A stretch of DNA of 64,000 nucleotides from Asterias rubens (GCF_902459465.1 NC_047062.1:4032501-4096500), one strand, 5' to 3'. Positions 23,517 to 36,200 are shown, counted from the stretch's first letter. Numbers and translations are program-made. Notes: generated by a model from the letters alone, not told the origin.

Positions 23517-26500
23517 TTATGTATACTTCCTGAGGTACAGCTGAGCCTCTTCTTTTGATTTCAACTCCTGCAAAACAGATGAAGCAAGGAACTTTTCGGT
23601 AAACTTATTTCAGTACCAGTCAACTAAAACAGACAGTTTAAAATTAGATGCTGTGTTTTTGTTGTTGAGAAAGCAAAGGCCAAGTTTGAATTTTTAAAAG
23701 TAGCATCTTTTATTAAAATATCCAACTTTGTGACAATGGTAAAGAGCTGTTTTTAAAACCTGCAGGCCTACCAAAATTAGAGCTGGAAAAAAAGGAACAT
23801 GTTGCCTTGAATCGGTTGAGTTGGTCTTTGAAAAAAGTTCCTTTTTTTATCTCTTACTTGTCTTCTTTCACAAAATTGTTTGGTTTCTTTATAAATAAGA
23901 TATGATTTATCAATATCTTATTCATAAAATCTGTTCCACTGGACAATTTTTAAATTTACTTTAAGGCTAGTGACCCCTTCGATAACTTACCAGCTCGCCT
24001 TCTTTATTTTGAAACTTTTGGCCTTGGTGCCCTTTTATACTGGCCTTGGTGCCCTTCAAAATTTGGCTTGATCCAAGGCCAAAGTGGCCTTGCCCTAACA
24101 AAAATTCCAGGCCTGGTTATGGCATTGACAGCCGACCTAAAGAGCTAGAGCAGTTATGACAATGGTACTGGACCTAAAGAGCTAGAGCAGTTATGGCATT
24201 GGTACTAGACCTAAAGAGCTAGAGCAGTTATGACAATGGTACTAGACCTAAAGAGCTAGAGCAGTTATGACAATGGTACTAGACCTAAAGAGCTAGAGCA
24301 GTTATGACAATGGTACAAGACCTAAAGAGCTAGAGCAGATATGACAATGGTACTAGACCTAAAGAGCTAGAGCAGTTATGACAATGGTACTGGACCTAAA
24401 GAGCTAGAGCAGTTATGACAACGGTACTAGACCTAAAGAGCTAGAGCAGTTATGACAATGGTACTGGACCTAAAGAGCTAGAGCAGTTATGGCATTGGTA
24501 CTAGACCTAAAGAGCTAGAGCAGTTATGGCAATGGTACTAGACCTAAAGAGCTAGAGCAGTTATGACAATGGTACTAGACCTAAAGAGCTAGAGCAGTTA
24601 TGACAATGGTACTAGACCTAAAGAGCTAGAGCAGTTATGACAACGGTACTAGACCTAAAGAGCTAGAGCAGTTATGACAATGGTACTAGACCTTAAGAGC
24701 TAGAGCAGTTATGGCAATGGTACTAGACCTAAAGAGCTAGAGCAGTTAGTGCATTGGTACTAGACCTAAAGAGCTAGAGCAGTTATGACAATGGTACTAG
24801 ACCTAAAGAGCTAGAGCAGTTATGGCAATGGTACTAGTCCTAAAAAGCTAGAGCAGTTATGACAATGGTACTAGACCTAAGAGCTAGAGCAGTTATGACA
24901 ACGGTAATAGACCTAAAGAGCTAGAGCAGTTATGACAATGGTACTAGACCTTAAGAGCTAGAGCAATTATGGCAATGGTACTAGACCTAAAGAGCTAGAG
25001 CAGTTATGGCATTGGTACTAGACCTAAAGAGCTAGAGCAGTTATGACAATGGTACTAGACCTAAAGAGCTAGAGCAGTTATGACAATGGTACTAGACCTA
25101 AAGAGCTAGAGCAGTTATTACAATGGTACTAGCCTTAAAGAGCTAGAGCAGTTATGACAATGGTACTAGACCTAAAGAGCTAGAGCAGTTATGGCAATGG
25201 TACTAGACCTAAATAGCTAGAGCAGTTATGACAATGGTACTAGACCTAAAGAGCTAGAGCAGTTATGACAACGGTACTAGACCTAAAGAGCTAGAGCAGT
25301 TATGACAATGGTACTAGACCTTAAGAGCTAGAGCAGTTATGGCAATGGTACTAGACCTAAAGAGCTAGAGCAGTTAGTGCATTGGTACTAGACCTAAAGA
25401 GCTAGAGCAGTTATGACAATGGTACTAGACCTAAAGAGCTAGAGCAGTTATGGCAATGGTACTAGACCTAAAAAGCTAGAGCAGTTATGACAATGGTACT
25501 AGACCTAAGAGCTAGAGCAGTTATAACAACGGTACTCGACCTAAAGAGCTAGAGCAGTTATGACAATGGTACTAGACCTTAAGAGCTAGAGCAGTTATGG
25601 CAATGGTACTAGACCTAAAGAGCTAGAGCAGTTATGGCATTGGTACTAGACCTAAAGAGCTAGAGCAGTTATGACAATGGTACTAGACCTAAAGAGCTAG
25701 AGCAGTTATGACAATGGTACTAGCCCTAAAGAGCTAGAGCAGTTATGACAATGGTACTAGACCTAAAGAGCTAGAGTAGTTATGGCAATGGTACTAGACC
25801 TAAAAAGCTAGAGCAGTAATGACAATGGTACTAGACCTAAGAGCTAGAGCAGTTATGACAACGGTACTAGACCTAAAGAGCTAGAGCAGTTATGACAATG
25901 GTACTAGCCCTAAAGAGCTAGAGCAGTTATGACAATGGTACTAGACCTAAAGAGCTAGAGCAATTATGACAATGGTACTAGACCTAACGAGCTAGAGCAG
26001 TTATCACAATGGTACTAGACCTAAAGAGCTATAAAGCAGATTTGAAAATCAGTACTTACATCAGCCGAGCTCCCTGGAATGTTAAGCGTCTTCTGGAACC
26101 ACTCCACTGCCTTCTTGGTGTCTCTCTTTTGGAGGTAACACTTAATGGTGAGACAAAATTAAATTCAATTGACTTTGTTAGCTCTAACAGATAATTGATT
26201 TTAGGCCTTCAAGTAAATGAAAGACACTAGACTTCTTCGGTAATTGTCATAGACCAGTCTTCTCACTTGGTGTATCTCAACATGTGCACAAAATAACAAA
26301 CCTTTGAATAATTGAATTCATTTGGTCGCCAAAGCTGCGAGATAATAATGGAAGAAAAAACACTTGTCACACAAAGTTGTGTGCTTTCAGTTGCTTAAAA
26401 TTGAGACCTGCAAATCAAATTCTGAGATCTCGAAAACCTATTCAAATATTTTAGTGAGAAATAACTTGTTTCTCAAAGACGAGAATAGTTTGTCAATAAT

Positions 26501-29500
26501 TTGTATTTCTAGAAAACCAGTTTGCTCAAAAAAAAGAAAGAAAACAAAAAGAAGAGTTTTACTGTTGCCAGTGCGGTAATAATTTTCAGTCTAAAGAAAA
26601 AAGGAAAGCATCCTAGAGAGTTGAAAGGTCTCTCAGCAATGCATTATAATCTGTCTTTATAAGACCCTGGGAGTTATATGAAAGAAACAAGTCCTCAATA
26701 AAGGCATTAGGCACAATTCCAAGTAAAAAGTTAAAGGAACATTACAGAATTGGTTTTGCTAGCAAACAAGTTGCTGGCAGTGTACCCACTTTATGTAATC
26801 CATCATATACATAAACTGACAAACCTGAAGAAGTTCTAGAACGATCGGCCATCTGGGTCACGAGAGAATAGTGAAAAACTAAATATTTTGCATTGCATCG
26901 ATGCCAAAACAAAAATGAATAAAACGCTCACTGAGCGATAAACTCCAAATGCAAAATATTATTATTTATTTCTCATAAAATATGAAACTTCAGACAGAAA
27001 TATTTCAAGGGATGTTTTCTACTATCATCATTTGTCCTCCAAAACTGGTTGAAACAAAAGAAAGTTATAACTACAAAAAAAATTGATGAATCAAATTAAG
27101 TCCATTGTAGAACTTTGTTCCGCTACTCACCTTTCCAACGTAGAGTGCATTTGTACTGAAGAATTCTGGTTGCAGTTTTTCTGCTTTCAGGAAATTTTCC
27201 AGGGCTTCGTCTATCGTTCCAGATGGGGGCTCACCGTAGAGGGCCGAAGCAGCCTTGCGTAAAATCCAACTCAGCGTAGCAATCTGGTGTCAAACATTGT
27301 AAGAAAAATTTAAGAAAAATTGAAACGCTGTGACATCAAGATGTGAGAATTGCTAGAACAATTTTTTGATATTGATCAAAATAATATTAACATAAAGATA
27401 AAGCAACACCTAGGAAACTATTAGATGTTGTTTAATAACAGAAACCGAAATTTACCTCGTAGACGTATCTGCCGTAGTAGTTATAAAGATACGGGTCACT
27501 GGGCCGAAGTTCCAAGGCTTTCAACATATGCTCCTGTGTGAAAATAATGTTTACTATTGGTGATAATAATCAGGCATGCAACTGCCCGTTGAAAAAAAAA
27601 AAGGAAAATTTTCAAAGGCACAAGGCAATTGCGGAGCGAGGCAGCCGAAACGCCACGGGACATGATACCCACAATGGTAGCCTAGAAAATGTTGAGGTTT
27701 ATTATGCTCTTAGGTGCATTTTTAGTATGTACTAGGCTTATTTTACATGATTGTAATTGTACACTGTTAAAAAAACGGAATTCCGCGGAAACGCGGAAGA
27801 GTTGCATGCCTGAATAATCCTAATTGGCACTTAATCACACCTGATGGCCCTCCCAGAGAGCGCTCAGTACTTTTCCTGCAAGGTATATGGAGCTACGCTT
27901 TGAAGTATGAGAACAATTCCTTTTGCAGCACCTTGTCATGGTTTACAAGGTGCTGTGACAGAATATGCTGCCAATCAAATCAGGAACACTGGAGCGAATC
28001 CCTTCTCTTTACGATAAGTACAGTGGGTTAATGAAATACATAACACAACACACAAGAACCATGTCTTTACTTCCCATCTGAAGGACGCAGATATAATGGT
28101 CAAGTGTCTAGCTTCAAGAAACAAGTGTCTTAACCACGACTCAATCTGCACCGTTTGATTTCCAAGTTAATGTGGCCCTCTACCAACTGAGCTTTTGGTA
28201 AAGAGCTATTTTGTCAAAACCTATGCTCAGGGTGCCAATAAGAAGTCCTGCAAAACTGTTAGCTGAAGTGTAGCCAGGGATCACGATACAACATGGGAAT
28301 CAGCAGCCTGGGGATCACCTTAAGTGGGGTACAACTTTTTAATTTCAAATACCGAGTAAAATGGAACACTGAAAAGTGCTTTTATTAATCCGGTAATCTT
28401 GTTGTCACCACTAAGGAGTGAAACGAACATTACCTTGAAGCCATACCCTAGTTTAATCCTCTCTTGGTTTGAGACGTAGTCTGTTGCCAGTCCGATCAAG
28501 AGGCCGTACCACTTATGGGCATCGGCACTCTGATCCTCAATAGCGATAGCTTGAAATGCATAGTCTTTACCTAAAAGACAATTAGAAGTAGAGAAACAGC
28601 TTCAGCTAAAAGTGAAAATATCTTGATCAAAGTTTGCTTCTAGTGGTACCCCTGTTTGTGAAGTGGAGGGTTGGAAGAGCTATCCTATATAGGATTTGAG
28701 GCATTGCATGGTGAGGTATCAATATATATTTGGTTTGCGGTAACACCATGTGTGTATCTACTTGCCAGGTAGAGTTTGTTCTTAGAGAACTGTCTTGCTT
28801 TATTCTACTATCGCGGAGTAGATGTTCGGGGGTTCGGGAGACTTCTCAGTTCTGAAAAGAACTGTCCTGCTTTTTAACTATTACCCGGGGGGATGGTATA
28901 GAAATAGGCTGGGACTACTACTTTAGCTTATTGGATTGTGATAAACTGTACTGCCGGGGAGTCAGTTCGTAAAATTGGTCTCAACGTTTCGACTAGCTTG
29001 CTCTAGTCATCGTCAGGAGACTGAACTATCCTCCATCTACTAACGGATGAGCATCGGCCAAATAAAATAAAATAAAATGTATCCACCGAAGGACGTCTAA
29101 ATGTAAATTATAATTAAGCTCGTCTGCAACAGATTTAATAAGTATGTGAGTGGCAATTCAAATGATACTACTAGCACAGCACAATCACCAAATTAATACA
29201 ACACAAATCAAAAGGGCACACTCTAACTGGTGAATGTCAAAGGTCAAGACGGGTTGCCTACCACCACACACAAAAACAAGCTACCACCACACACAAATTT
29301 AAAAGGACAATGTCAATGAAATATCCCCCCTAAAAGTGCTACTTTTACCAAATAAAGTTACTTGTTAAAGGCAGTGGACACAACTGGTAACTAATCAAGA
29401 TATTTATTAGCATACATGTAAAACCTAATTTGGTAACGTGTAATGGGGAGAGGTTGATTGTGAGAGGTTGATTGTGAGAAACGGCTCCCTCTGAAGTGAC

Positions 29501-32500
29501 GAATTTGATTTTGAGACCTCAGATTTAGAAGTTGAGGTCTCAAAATCAAGCATCTGAAAGCACACAACGTTGTGTGACAATAATGTTTTTTCTTTCATTA
29601 TTATCTCGCAACTTCGATGACGGATTGAGCTCAAATTTTCACAGTTTTTTTATTTTAAGCATATGTTGAGATTCAGCAAGTGAGAAGACTGGTCTCTTTG
29701 ACAATTACCAATAGTGTCCAGTGTCTTTAAAAGCCACCGGGATGCTATATTATAACAACTGCATATTTATTATTATCTCACCCTCAAATACCAGCTTTTT
29801 CTTGGTGGCGTCATCTCCATTCTTAGTAGCAATATCTGAAGCCAGGAAGTGCGCTTTAGCAAGCCTCCACATGAAATGCACATTGCTTGAGTACTGTGAG
29901 ATCAAAATGGAAAACAAAATCTGCCCATTAATAATTAAAAAAAACAAAAAAACAAAAAAACCAATGCACACAATCACTATCATAAAAACCTTCAGAATTT
30001 CAACCCTCATTCAACCCCATTAAAAGGTCTATGTACTATTTGTGGGACAAAAAACACAATTTTCACAGATTTACACTAAACTTACTCAGTTTGAAGATAA
30101 TGATAGCAGAAAGCATCCCTGAAAACATTACTTGCTGAGGTGCTGTAGTTTTTGAGAAATGAGTAAAACAATGTCATGAAAATAATTTTCGTCTCACTGA
30201 TCATGAGACGAACATTATTTTAGCATGTAAAAACGTATGTTGATGACATTGTTTTACTCATTTCCCAGAATCTGCAGCACCTCAGCATCTATATTTTAAG
30301 GTACGCTTTCTACCATCATTATCTTCAAACCCTGTAAGTTTAATGTAAATCTGTGGACATTGTGTTTTGTGTTACAAAAAGTACCCAAATCCTTGAAAAG
30401 AAAGAAACAAACCCTAAACAAAACCAACCCCATCAAAACAAAGACACAAACCATTAACAAAACCAACGAAGTGGTAGCAGCAGCTATGGCTAATGATGAG
30501 TTTCAAGAGCATCACTTCACACACACTTTTTGATTTTGTTTTGATGAAAGTCGCCAGACTCACAAGGCCTGAAGGCCACTTCAAGGTGTGGGCTACAATT
30601 ATTTTTTTCCCAGAGGCTGTTGCCACTACTCCTAGGGCTGAAACAGGGTTGCCCCTTTTACAGTCCATACAGATGTAGGCTTGGGTATCATCAGTCTGAA
30701 GCCTGGCCAATAGAGCAGAAAGCACTACCTCCCCAATTTTACGTAGCAAGTGTCACGACCCCGGGTTCGAACCCACACTCTGCTGGTCACACACCAAAGC
30801 TTGAATCCGGTGTTCTTATAACCACTCGGCCATGACACACCACTTACCTTGCTTTACCTGCATATTATGTAGTGTACAGTCCATATGTGGGGGGGGGGGG
30901 GACACGACAGTCAGCAAAAACTAAAATAATCGTTTTGGGAGCTACACTAGAGTATGATTTTACCTCGATACAATAATCATGGCTATTGGTCACGTACCTT
31001 AGACCTAAGAACTATAACGTGCCAAGTGTAAAAACATTTCAACTGTACCAAATTGGATGCAATTGAAATGTTCAGGAAAAAAAGGTAAACAAAAATTGAC
31101 CAAGGGTTTTTATGTTAATCCAAGCCCCACATTTGTGGCCAAGCTGAATCCTTGGCCATACGTCGGGACCCATTTTTTGTGAAGCTAACTAGTCTGCTTT
31201 TGCAGGTGCAGTCCCCTACGGGCGGGTTGGCACTTTAACCCAGATAAAAGCAAGTACATTTTAGAGCTTTGTGATCACATTAATTTGGTTTAAAATGGTT
31301 ACTGCGCCTGCGAATAACAACTAATTAACTTCTCAAAAGATGGGTCCTAACGTGTGGCCAAGATAACACACGTCTGGCTTGTTCTGTATTCTGGTTGGCT
31401 GAAACACGGTCACGTGAGGTGAACTAATATTTCTTTTCTTATTTCACATTTAACACATTTAAGACCGAGGTGTGTTATAAAACACATATTGACTGGCATA
31501 ATTCGGTAACTAGTACACGTCTATTCCCCTAGGCCTGTGAGTGACCAGAAGAGGGACGTATTTCCCTCGATCTTCTTCGGTCTTCTGGTCACTCAAAGTC
31601 CCTCAGCTCAGGGGAATAGACGTACACTAGTTACCTCTTTGCCAGTCAATATGTGTATAATAATCCCAGCTAGGTAAGGTTCTATCATAAAGCAATGTAT
31701 ACCTGTAACCTCTTTGCCAATAATTTCTCAAGGGCCGTTTCGTGTTCCTCTTCTGTACCCAGGAATAACTTGTCAATTTCCCTCAGGAATGCCAACAGCT
31801 CAAGGTCCGTTTCTCCTTCAAACTCTGTCGTCTCCTCTGCATCTTTGTAAAGTAGAGCGACGGGTGGAGTGGTAAACCTGAAGTAAAAAAGTAAAGGAAT
31901 TAAATGGACGAAAATGAAGTATAAAAAAAGGCATTGGCCTGTTTTATTTTAAAGTACATGAGGCACAGTTGACCTTGGCTATTGACCCTAGCCTTGCAAG
32001 CAGCGAATGTGCCACGCCCACCATTTGGGAGTCAACTATAGTGATGCGATGGCAATAGCACACAGAGACATACATTGTAGACTTCGACTGAGAGAGGCAA
32101 GTTTGTGTGTGAGTGGCCGACTTTGTAGTTAGTTTTGCTGGGGGTGGGGGGGGGGGTGACTGGTTTCCATCAAACTAAAGTAGACTTAAGTTTAGTTTAG
32201 CTTTTAGGCCCAGCACCACTTCGCCTTTATTTTAAATATCAAACATGTTTAAACTTTAGGATAACTTTCCGCATGGCGCCACCACTCATTTCACTAATTT
32301 TTACAAAAAGGGATATATCAATCAGGTAAATTAGATACTATTACTATATTATTTTATTTCGAATGAAAAAGTGGTGGCGCCATACGGAAACTTTTCCAAA
32401 CTTTATCTACAGTCTACACTACTTTAGTACATTTTAATACAGTTTTTATTAATATAAATATTAATATTATAATTTATTTTTTATTTTTAAAGCCCTGTTT

Positions 32501-32839
32501 TAAAATAACAAGTGCACAAGTTCCGAATTAAAAAGCTCACCCTTCATAAGCCTCTTCAAAGAAATCATCGTCTTCTTCTCCACTGCTTGCATGTATTGAG
32601 ATAAACCCCGAGTTGACCCTCTTCAAGCTGGTAGCACCTCCCGACCCGACTGCTTCTCGAAACTCCCTCCATTCTTGCTGCAATCCCACAACGGACTCGG
32701 TCAACTTTTCCAATCTCAATTCTGTCGACGAAGCTGTTGGTCGACGCCATCGGCTGGACAGCACAGCGCCACAAACACCCACAAAAATTCCCACCCCCAA
32801 GGCAAAGAAATCCTTAACATGCAAGTTCTTAAACATCAT
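23517..32839 (-). CDS. RMDN3: Regulator of microtubule dynamics protein (RMDN family), 361 aa, 8 coding exons
   Basis: Coding exons on the minus strand are 32839-32541, 31877-31703, 29893-29782, 28570-28434, 27533-27456, 27283-27131, 26140-26060 and 23567-23517. All have GT-AG borders and matching phases. Residues 11-29 form an N-terminal membrane anchor followed by RWRR. A coiled-coil-like segment follows (about 40-65), then an acidic stretch EEDDDFFEEAYE (88-99) resembling a VAP-binding FFAT motif. The C-terminal two thirds match the RMDN helical/TPR-like domain: FMWRLAKAHF, SADAHKWYGLL, EHMLKALELRPSDPY, LSWILRKAASALYG, ALENFLKAEKLQPEF and the terminal CYLQKRDTKKAVEWF. In vertebrates RMDN3 (PTPIP51) tethers mitochondria to the ER. 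I give RMDN3 because of the neighbouring genes and the anchor; an RMDN1/2-like identity is possible. The start is the first ATG close to the anchor; an in-frame ATG at 32896 would add 19 residues. Confidence 0.9.
24012..24133. repeat. Dispersed repeat family G fragment next to minisatellite
   Basis: It holds CTTGGTGCCCTTTTATACTGG, duplicated in part, and ends AAAATTCCAGGCCTGG. Similar copies are at 34540-34662, 36478-36634, 43252-43440 and, weakly, 18806-18905. It abuts the 37-bp minisatellite. Confidence 0.55.
24134..26031 (+). repeat. Minisatellite, 37-bp unit, about 51 copies, with higher-order structure
   Basis: The unit begins GACCTAAAGAGCTAGAGCAG and ends TTATGACAATGGTACTA. Diagnostic variants are TTATGGCATTGG, GTTAGTGCATTGG, ACCTTAAGAGC, CCTAAAAAGC and a 36-bp unit lacking one A. 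Two of them repeat 628 bp apart (GTTAGTGCATTGG near 24745 and 25373; the 36-bp unit at 24873 and 25501), so a 17-unit block was duplicated. The array fills most of the last RMDN intron and ends 28 bp from the donor of coding exon 7. Confidence 0.95.
26216..26460 (-). repeat. MITE family A, partial copy 5 (inverted)
   Basis: It reads AAAGACACTAGACTTCTTCG, then GTCATAGACCAGTCTTCTCA and a diverged TATCTCGCAGCTTTGGCGAC on the opposite strand. The far half is eroded. It lies within RMDN intron 6. Confidence 0.7.
28720..29045 (-). mobile_element. Repeat J, copy 1, Penelope-like fragment with hammerhead-like motif
   Basis: It is homologous to the split inverted copy at 37250-37766 (shared TAACACCATGTGTGTATCTA, AAGCAGGACAGTT and GGTCTCAACGTTTCGACTAG when aligned). 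The minus-strand RNA of 28978-29021 has the parts of a minimal hammerhead: 5-bp stem I GUCUC/GAGAC, CUGACGA, stem II GACUAG/CUAGUC with loop AGCAAG, then GAAAC and GUU. It sits in RMDN intron 3. Confidence 0.55.
29363..29733 (+). repeat. MITE family A, copy 6
   Basis: A full-length copy from TTAAAGGCAGTGGACACAAC to AATAGTGTCCAGTGTCTTTA, in RMDN intron 3. A short duplication (GAGAGGTTGATTGT repeated) is present near 29447. Confidence 0.85.
30020..30395. repeat. Dispersed repeat family E, copy 2
   Basis: It matches 655-935 and extends further left (GGTCTATGTACTATTTGTGG). The inverted core GAGTAAAACAATGTCATGA pairs with TGACATTGTTTTACTC at 30246-30261. It lies in RMDN intron 2. Confidence 0.8.
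30515..30838 (-). mobile_element. tRNA-derived SINE S1
   Basis: On the minus strand it begins with a tRNA-Ser/Leu-like head (GTGTCATGGCCGAGTGG) and a B box (GGGTTCGAACCC). A body follows with TACCCAAGCCTACATCTGTA, CCTGTTTCAGCCC and GAAGTGGCCTTCAGGCCTTG. A 5'-truncated copy of the body is at 50560-50715 on the plus strand. Confidence 0.75.
31477..31665. repeat. Foldback element, long inverted arms
   Basis: ACACATATTGACTGGCA and ACGTCTATTCCCCTAGG at the left recur inverted at the right (AGGGGAATAGACGT, TGCCAGTCAATATGTG reading with small gaps). The centre has GTGACCAGAAGA inverted against TCTTCTGGTCAC. It is 38 bp from RMDN coding exon 2. Confidence 0.7.
32259..32397. repeat. MITE family D, copy 1
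   Basis: A palindromic element of about 139 bp. GGATAACTTTCCGCATGGCG at the left is the near complement of the right end (GGCGCCATACGGAAACTTTT). Further copies are at 33370, 33693 and 57965. Confidence 0.85.
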
Positions 32840-33228
32840 AAAAAGCGTAAAATAAACATTTACAAAACACACGTTCACCCTCGGACCACGAACCACCAGC
32901 TGAACGATCCATCACGATCCAGCGATCCAGGCATAGGAGTAAATAGTCTGGCACTCTTCTTAGTGACCACTAAATTTATAATACGACAACACTGGCATTT
33001 AGACACTGGATATATTTTTCACCGCTGGCGGCGCCCTATCACTATTCACAAAAAACACTAGGAAACCCCTGGACGGACAACACCAACATCATCAGTGGAA
33101 CTGAGCAGCTGGGTCCAGCTCTTTGATTGGAATTTCTATTTCTGCCTACTTCTAAGACACCGTTTCTAAGATCTCAACCGTTCTACCCATTTTCCGGCTA
33201 TTCTACAGTACTACGGCTTGATGTCAAA
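32840..33228. promoter_or_regulatory. Probable bidirectional promoter between RMDN and GCHFR
   Basis: The two translation starts face away from each other, 389 bp apart. The interval is higher in GC than its surroundings and includes GGCGGCGCCC near 33027. No TATA element was convincingly placed for either gene. The assignment rests on spacing and orientation. Confidence 0.55.
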
Positions 33229-36200
33229 ATGCCCTACATATTTGTGAGCACGCAAATAAGACTCGTAAGTAAACCTCTTTTTGCAGCTGCTCAGTCAGTG
33301 CACTGCTTGCTTGCATACACCATCCATGGACATGGAGGTTCTACCTCCATGCTATACTAACTTTACTTTGGAAAAGTTTCCGTATGGCGCCACCACTTTT
33401 TCATTCGAAATAAAATAATTTAGTATCTAATTAACCTGATTGATATATCCCTTTTTGTAAAAATGAGTGAAAAAGTGGTGGCGCCATACGGAAAGTTATC
33501 CTTTACTTTTACTATAATAATAATAAGGGAATAAATGTGTGGTGAAGAGGTTTTCAACTAGATGTTTAAACCCGCCGAGGCCTGGTTCTTGATTTTACCG
33601 AGACGAAGTCGAGGTAAATAATCAAGAACCAGGCGATGAATTTAATTTAAACCACTAGATGAAAACCGATTCAACACACTTTGATTCCCATTCAGGAAAA
33701 GTTTCCGCATGGCGCCACCACTTTTTCATTCGATATGAAATAATATATCTTATTCGATATGAAATAATAAATCTTATTACCCTCAATGAGATATCCCTTT
33801 TTGTAAAAATAAGTGAAAAAGTGGTGGCGCCATACGGAAAGTTATCCCCCCATTCATAAGAATACCTTTTCGGTCAAAAAACATTGCTGTGCGCATCACG
33901 TGTATCGCGTGATGTGACACAACTGTTACAGCCAATGCTCTCAACCAATAGGTATGAAGAAACTGTCTTATAAGTGCAGGTGCAAGCTCGCGTGTCACGC
34001 CTATGTTTCAACACTTTTTACTGGTGAGAAAATAGAATTAGCTGTTGCAAACAACTAACCAACCAAATGGACCGAGGGTATAAATTAAAAAAATAGTTAA
34101 TGGCCTGACGTTTCGACCCTAGCAGAGTCTTTCTCGAAGGCTAAATGACAACACAACAAACATGAACAGGTAAGGCTAAATGACAACACAACAAACATGA
34201 ACAGGTAACTAACCTGTTCATGTTTGTTGTGTTGAAATAGCCTTGGAGAAAGGCTAAATGACAAAAATACCTCCATTGGAAAAACTTTTAATGTGATGGC
34301 AAGGAGCGAAAGGGTACACTTACTTGTTTTTTCACATCACATATTGAAAATAGTTTTTCTCTCTGATTCCCAGGAGTGTGGTCCTACAATATGTGGTGAT
34401 GAGCATTCTGATCCAGAGCTAATGAACTACCTCGGAGCTAAACTCGTCAAGCAGATGGGAAATAATTTGTACGTAAAGTTCCATACACAACAGAAGTCCT
34501 TGGCACTTGCTGTAATAATTTTGTAGTTAGTCACAAGCATATGTCTGGAATTACACAGATGGCATGGCCTGGTATTGGCACTTGGTGCCCTGTTAATTGT
34601 TTCCCATAGACTTTCAGATTTCCTAATTGTCAAAATAATATGAAATTCCAGGCCTAGGCTTCCAGCAATTGCATTGTTTGGAATGCATTTAGCTCAAAAG
34701 GCTGTATTTAAAATATTCTTACCCAAACCCAACAAAGACAATGAAATAAATCCCTTATCCGCTTATTTAATTTCCCAAAGATTTATTGAGTCTCGTACAC
34801 CTATCTCTTGCTCATTCATTTTCTGTTCACGGTTTAGACTGTCTCCTTTTTAATTTATTTTAATTTAACTTTTAACATTTCCTGTCAGCAAGTTCCTTTC
34901 TTTAACTGAACTTTCACCTCCGACCTTCTTGCCTACCTGCCTTACCTATCACAGCACACTAATCAAGTATTATTGTAAACATTCACCTCATGTCAGACAT
35001 AAAGTGTAGAAGGCACACCAGCCAAGACTCTGAAATTATGACATTTTTATTGCAATTTGTGACAATTTTTTAAAAGAAAAATAGCTACGTTTACATCATC
35101 CCTTATTGACTTGAAACCGCAGGTGAAATAAGCTCTCTGAATAATTGTTCTAATAATTCATATTACGGAATGTCGGGATGCATTTTATACCTTCATTCTA
35201 TAAACAAAACAGCCGTTCACACAAAATGGAAACTACTCACTGCAGTTATGGAAGGCACTGAACATTTACTTAAACAGGTAAATATACGAGACAAAAAGAC
35301 TATTGTTTCTTTAGATGATTTCCTTTTTTTGAAATTTGTTGTTTGTAAATAACAATTTAAAACTTGGCAATCGTACTGAAAAGTGGCGCCATAAAAGAAG
35401 AATTAACTAAGTCAAAGTACTGTACATTTGGTTTATCGAACTGCTCGATTTCATCCTTTATAAAATTTAACAAATCTAAGTAATCTGTGAACATTTCATT
35501 TCAAAAGGTGCTAGTGTTTTTGAGATATCACTGAATATCTTGAGCAGCTACGTGTCTGTAATTGGAATAAACAATCTGAAAATCATTTCTGCAAGAAACT
35601 TTTCTTAAAATGCACATTTTTAAAATCCTTTTCTCTAAAGCCACATTTCTTAGGAGGAATCGTTCTCAAAATGTTATACATTATCAACAGCTGCACTGTT
35701 TTTTACCAGGTTCATTAATTTGTTTAGGAGTTAGCAAATGTATACCCTCACTTTTTACAGAAAACTCAGGCCTAATGAATAGTTTATATTTATTAGGCAG
35801 GTAGGCTGGTAGGTTGCTCAGAGGCAATTTTATGGAACTATTAAAAGCTTGGAATCCAAAATTTGAGCTTTAGCCTTGATAAGTTAATGAAAAAAACTGA
35901 TGGCTTCATATAATTTTTTATTGAAGACCTGTACTTCCCTATTGCTATACAAATTTGTCAGGTAAGAATACATCCATGGTTTTAGTCAGGATTAAGTATA
36001 AGGGTGGTGTCAAAATTTGCAGGAAATTTCAAAACTGGGTGTCCAAATTAGTATCTGACAATACATTTTATGTAAATTACAGATGAAACAGGGTGTCCAA
36101 ACTTGTAAAAGGGTGTCCAGTAGAGACACTCATGATTGGTGAATACACCCCTCAACAAATTCAAAAATTATGTATTATTTGAAGTGCAAGTTTCCAACAA

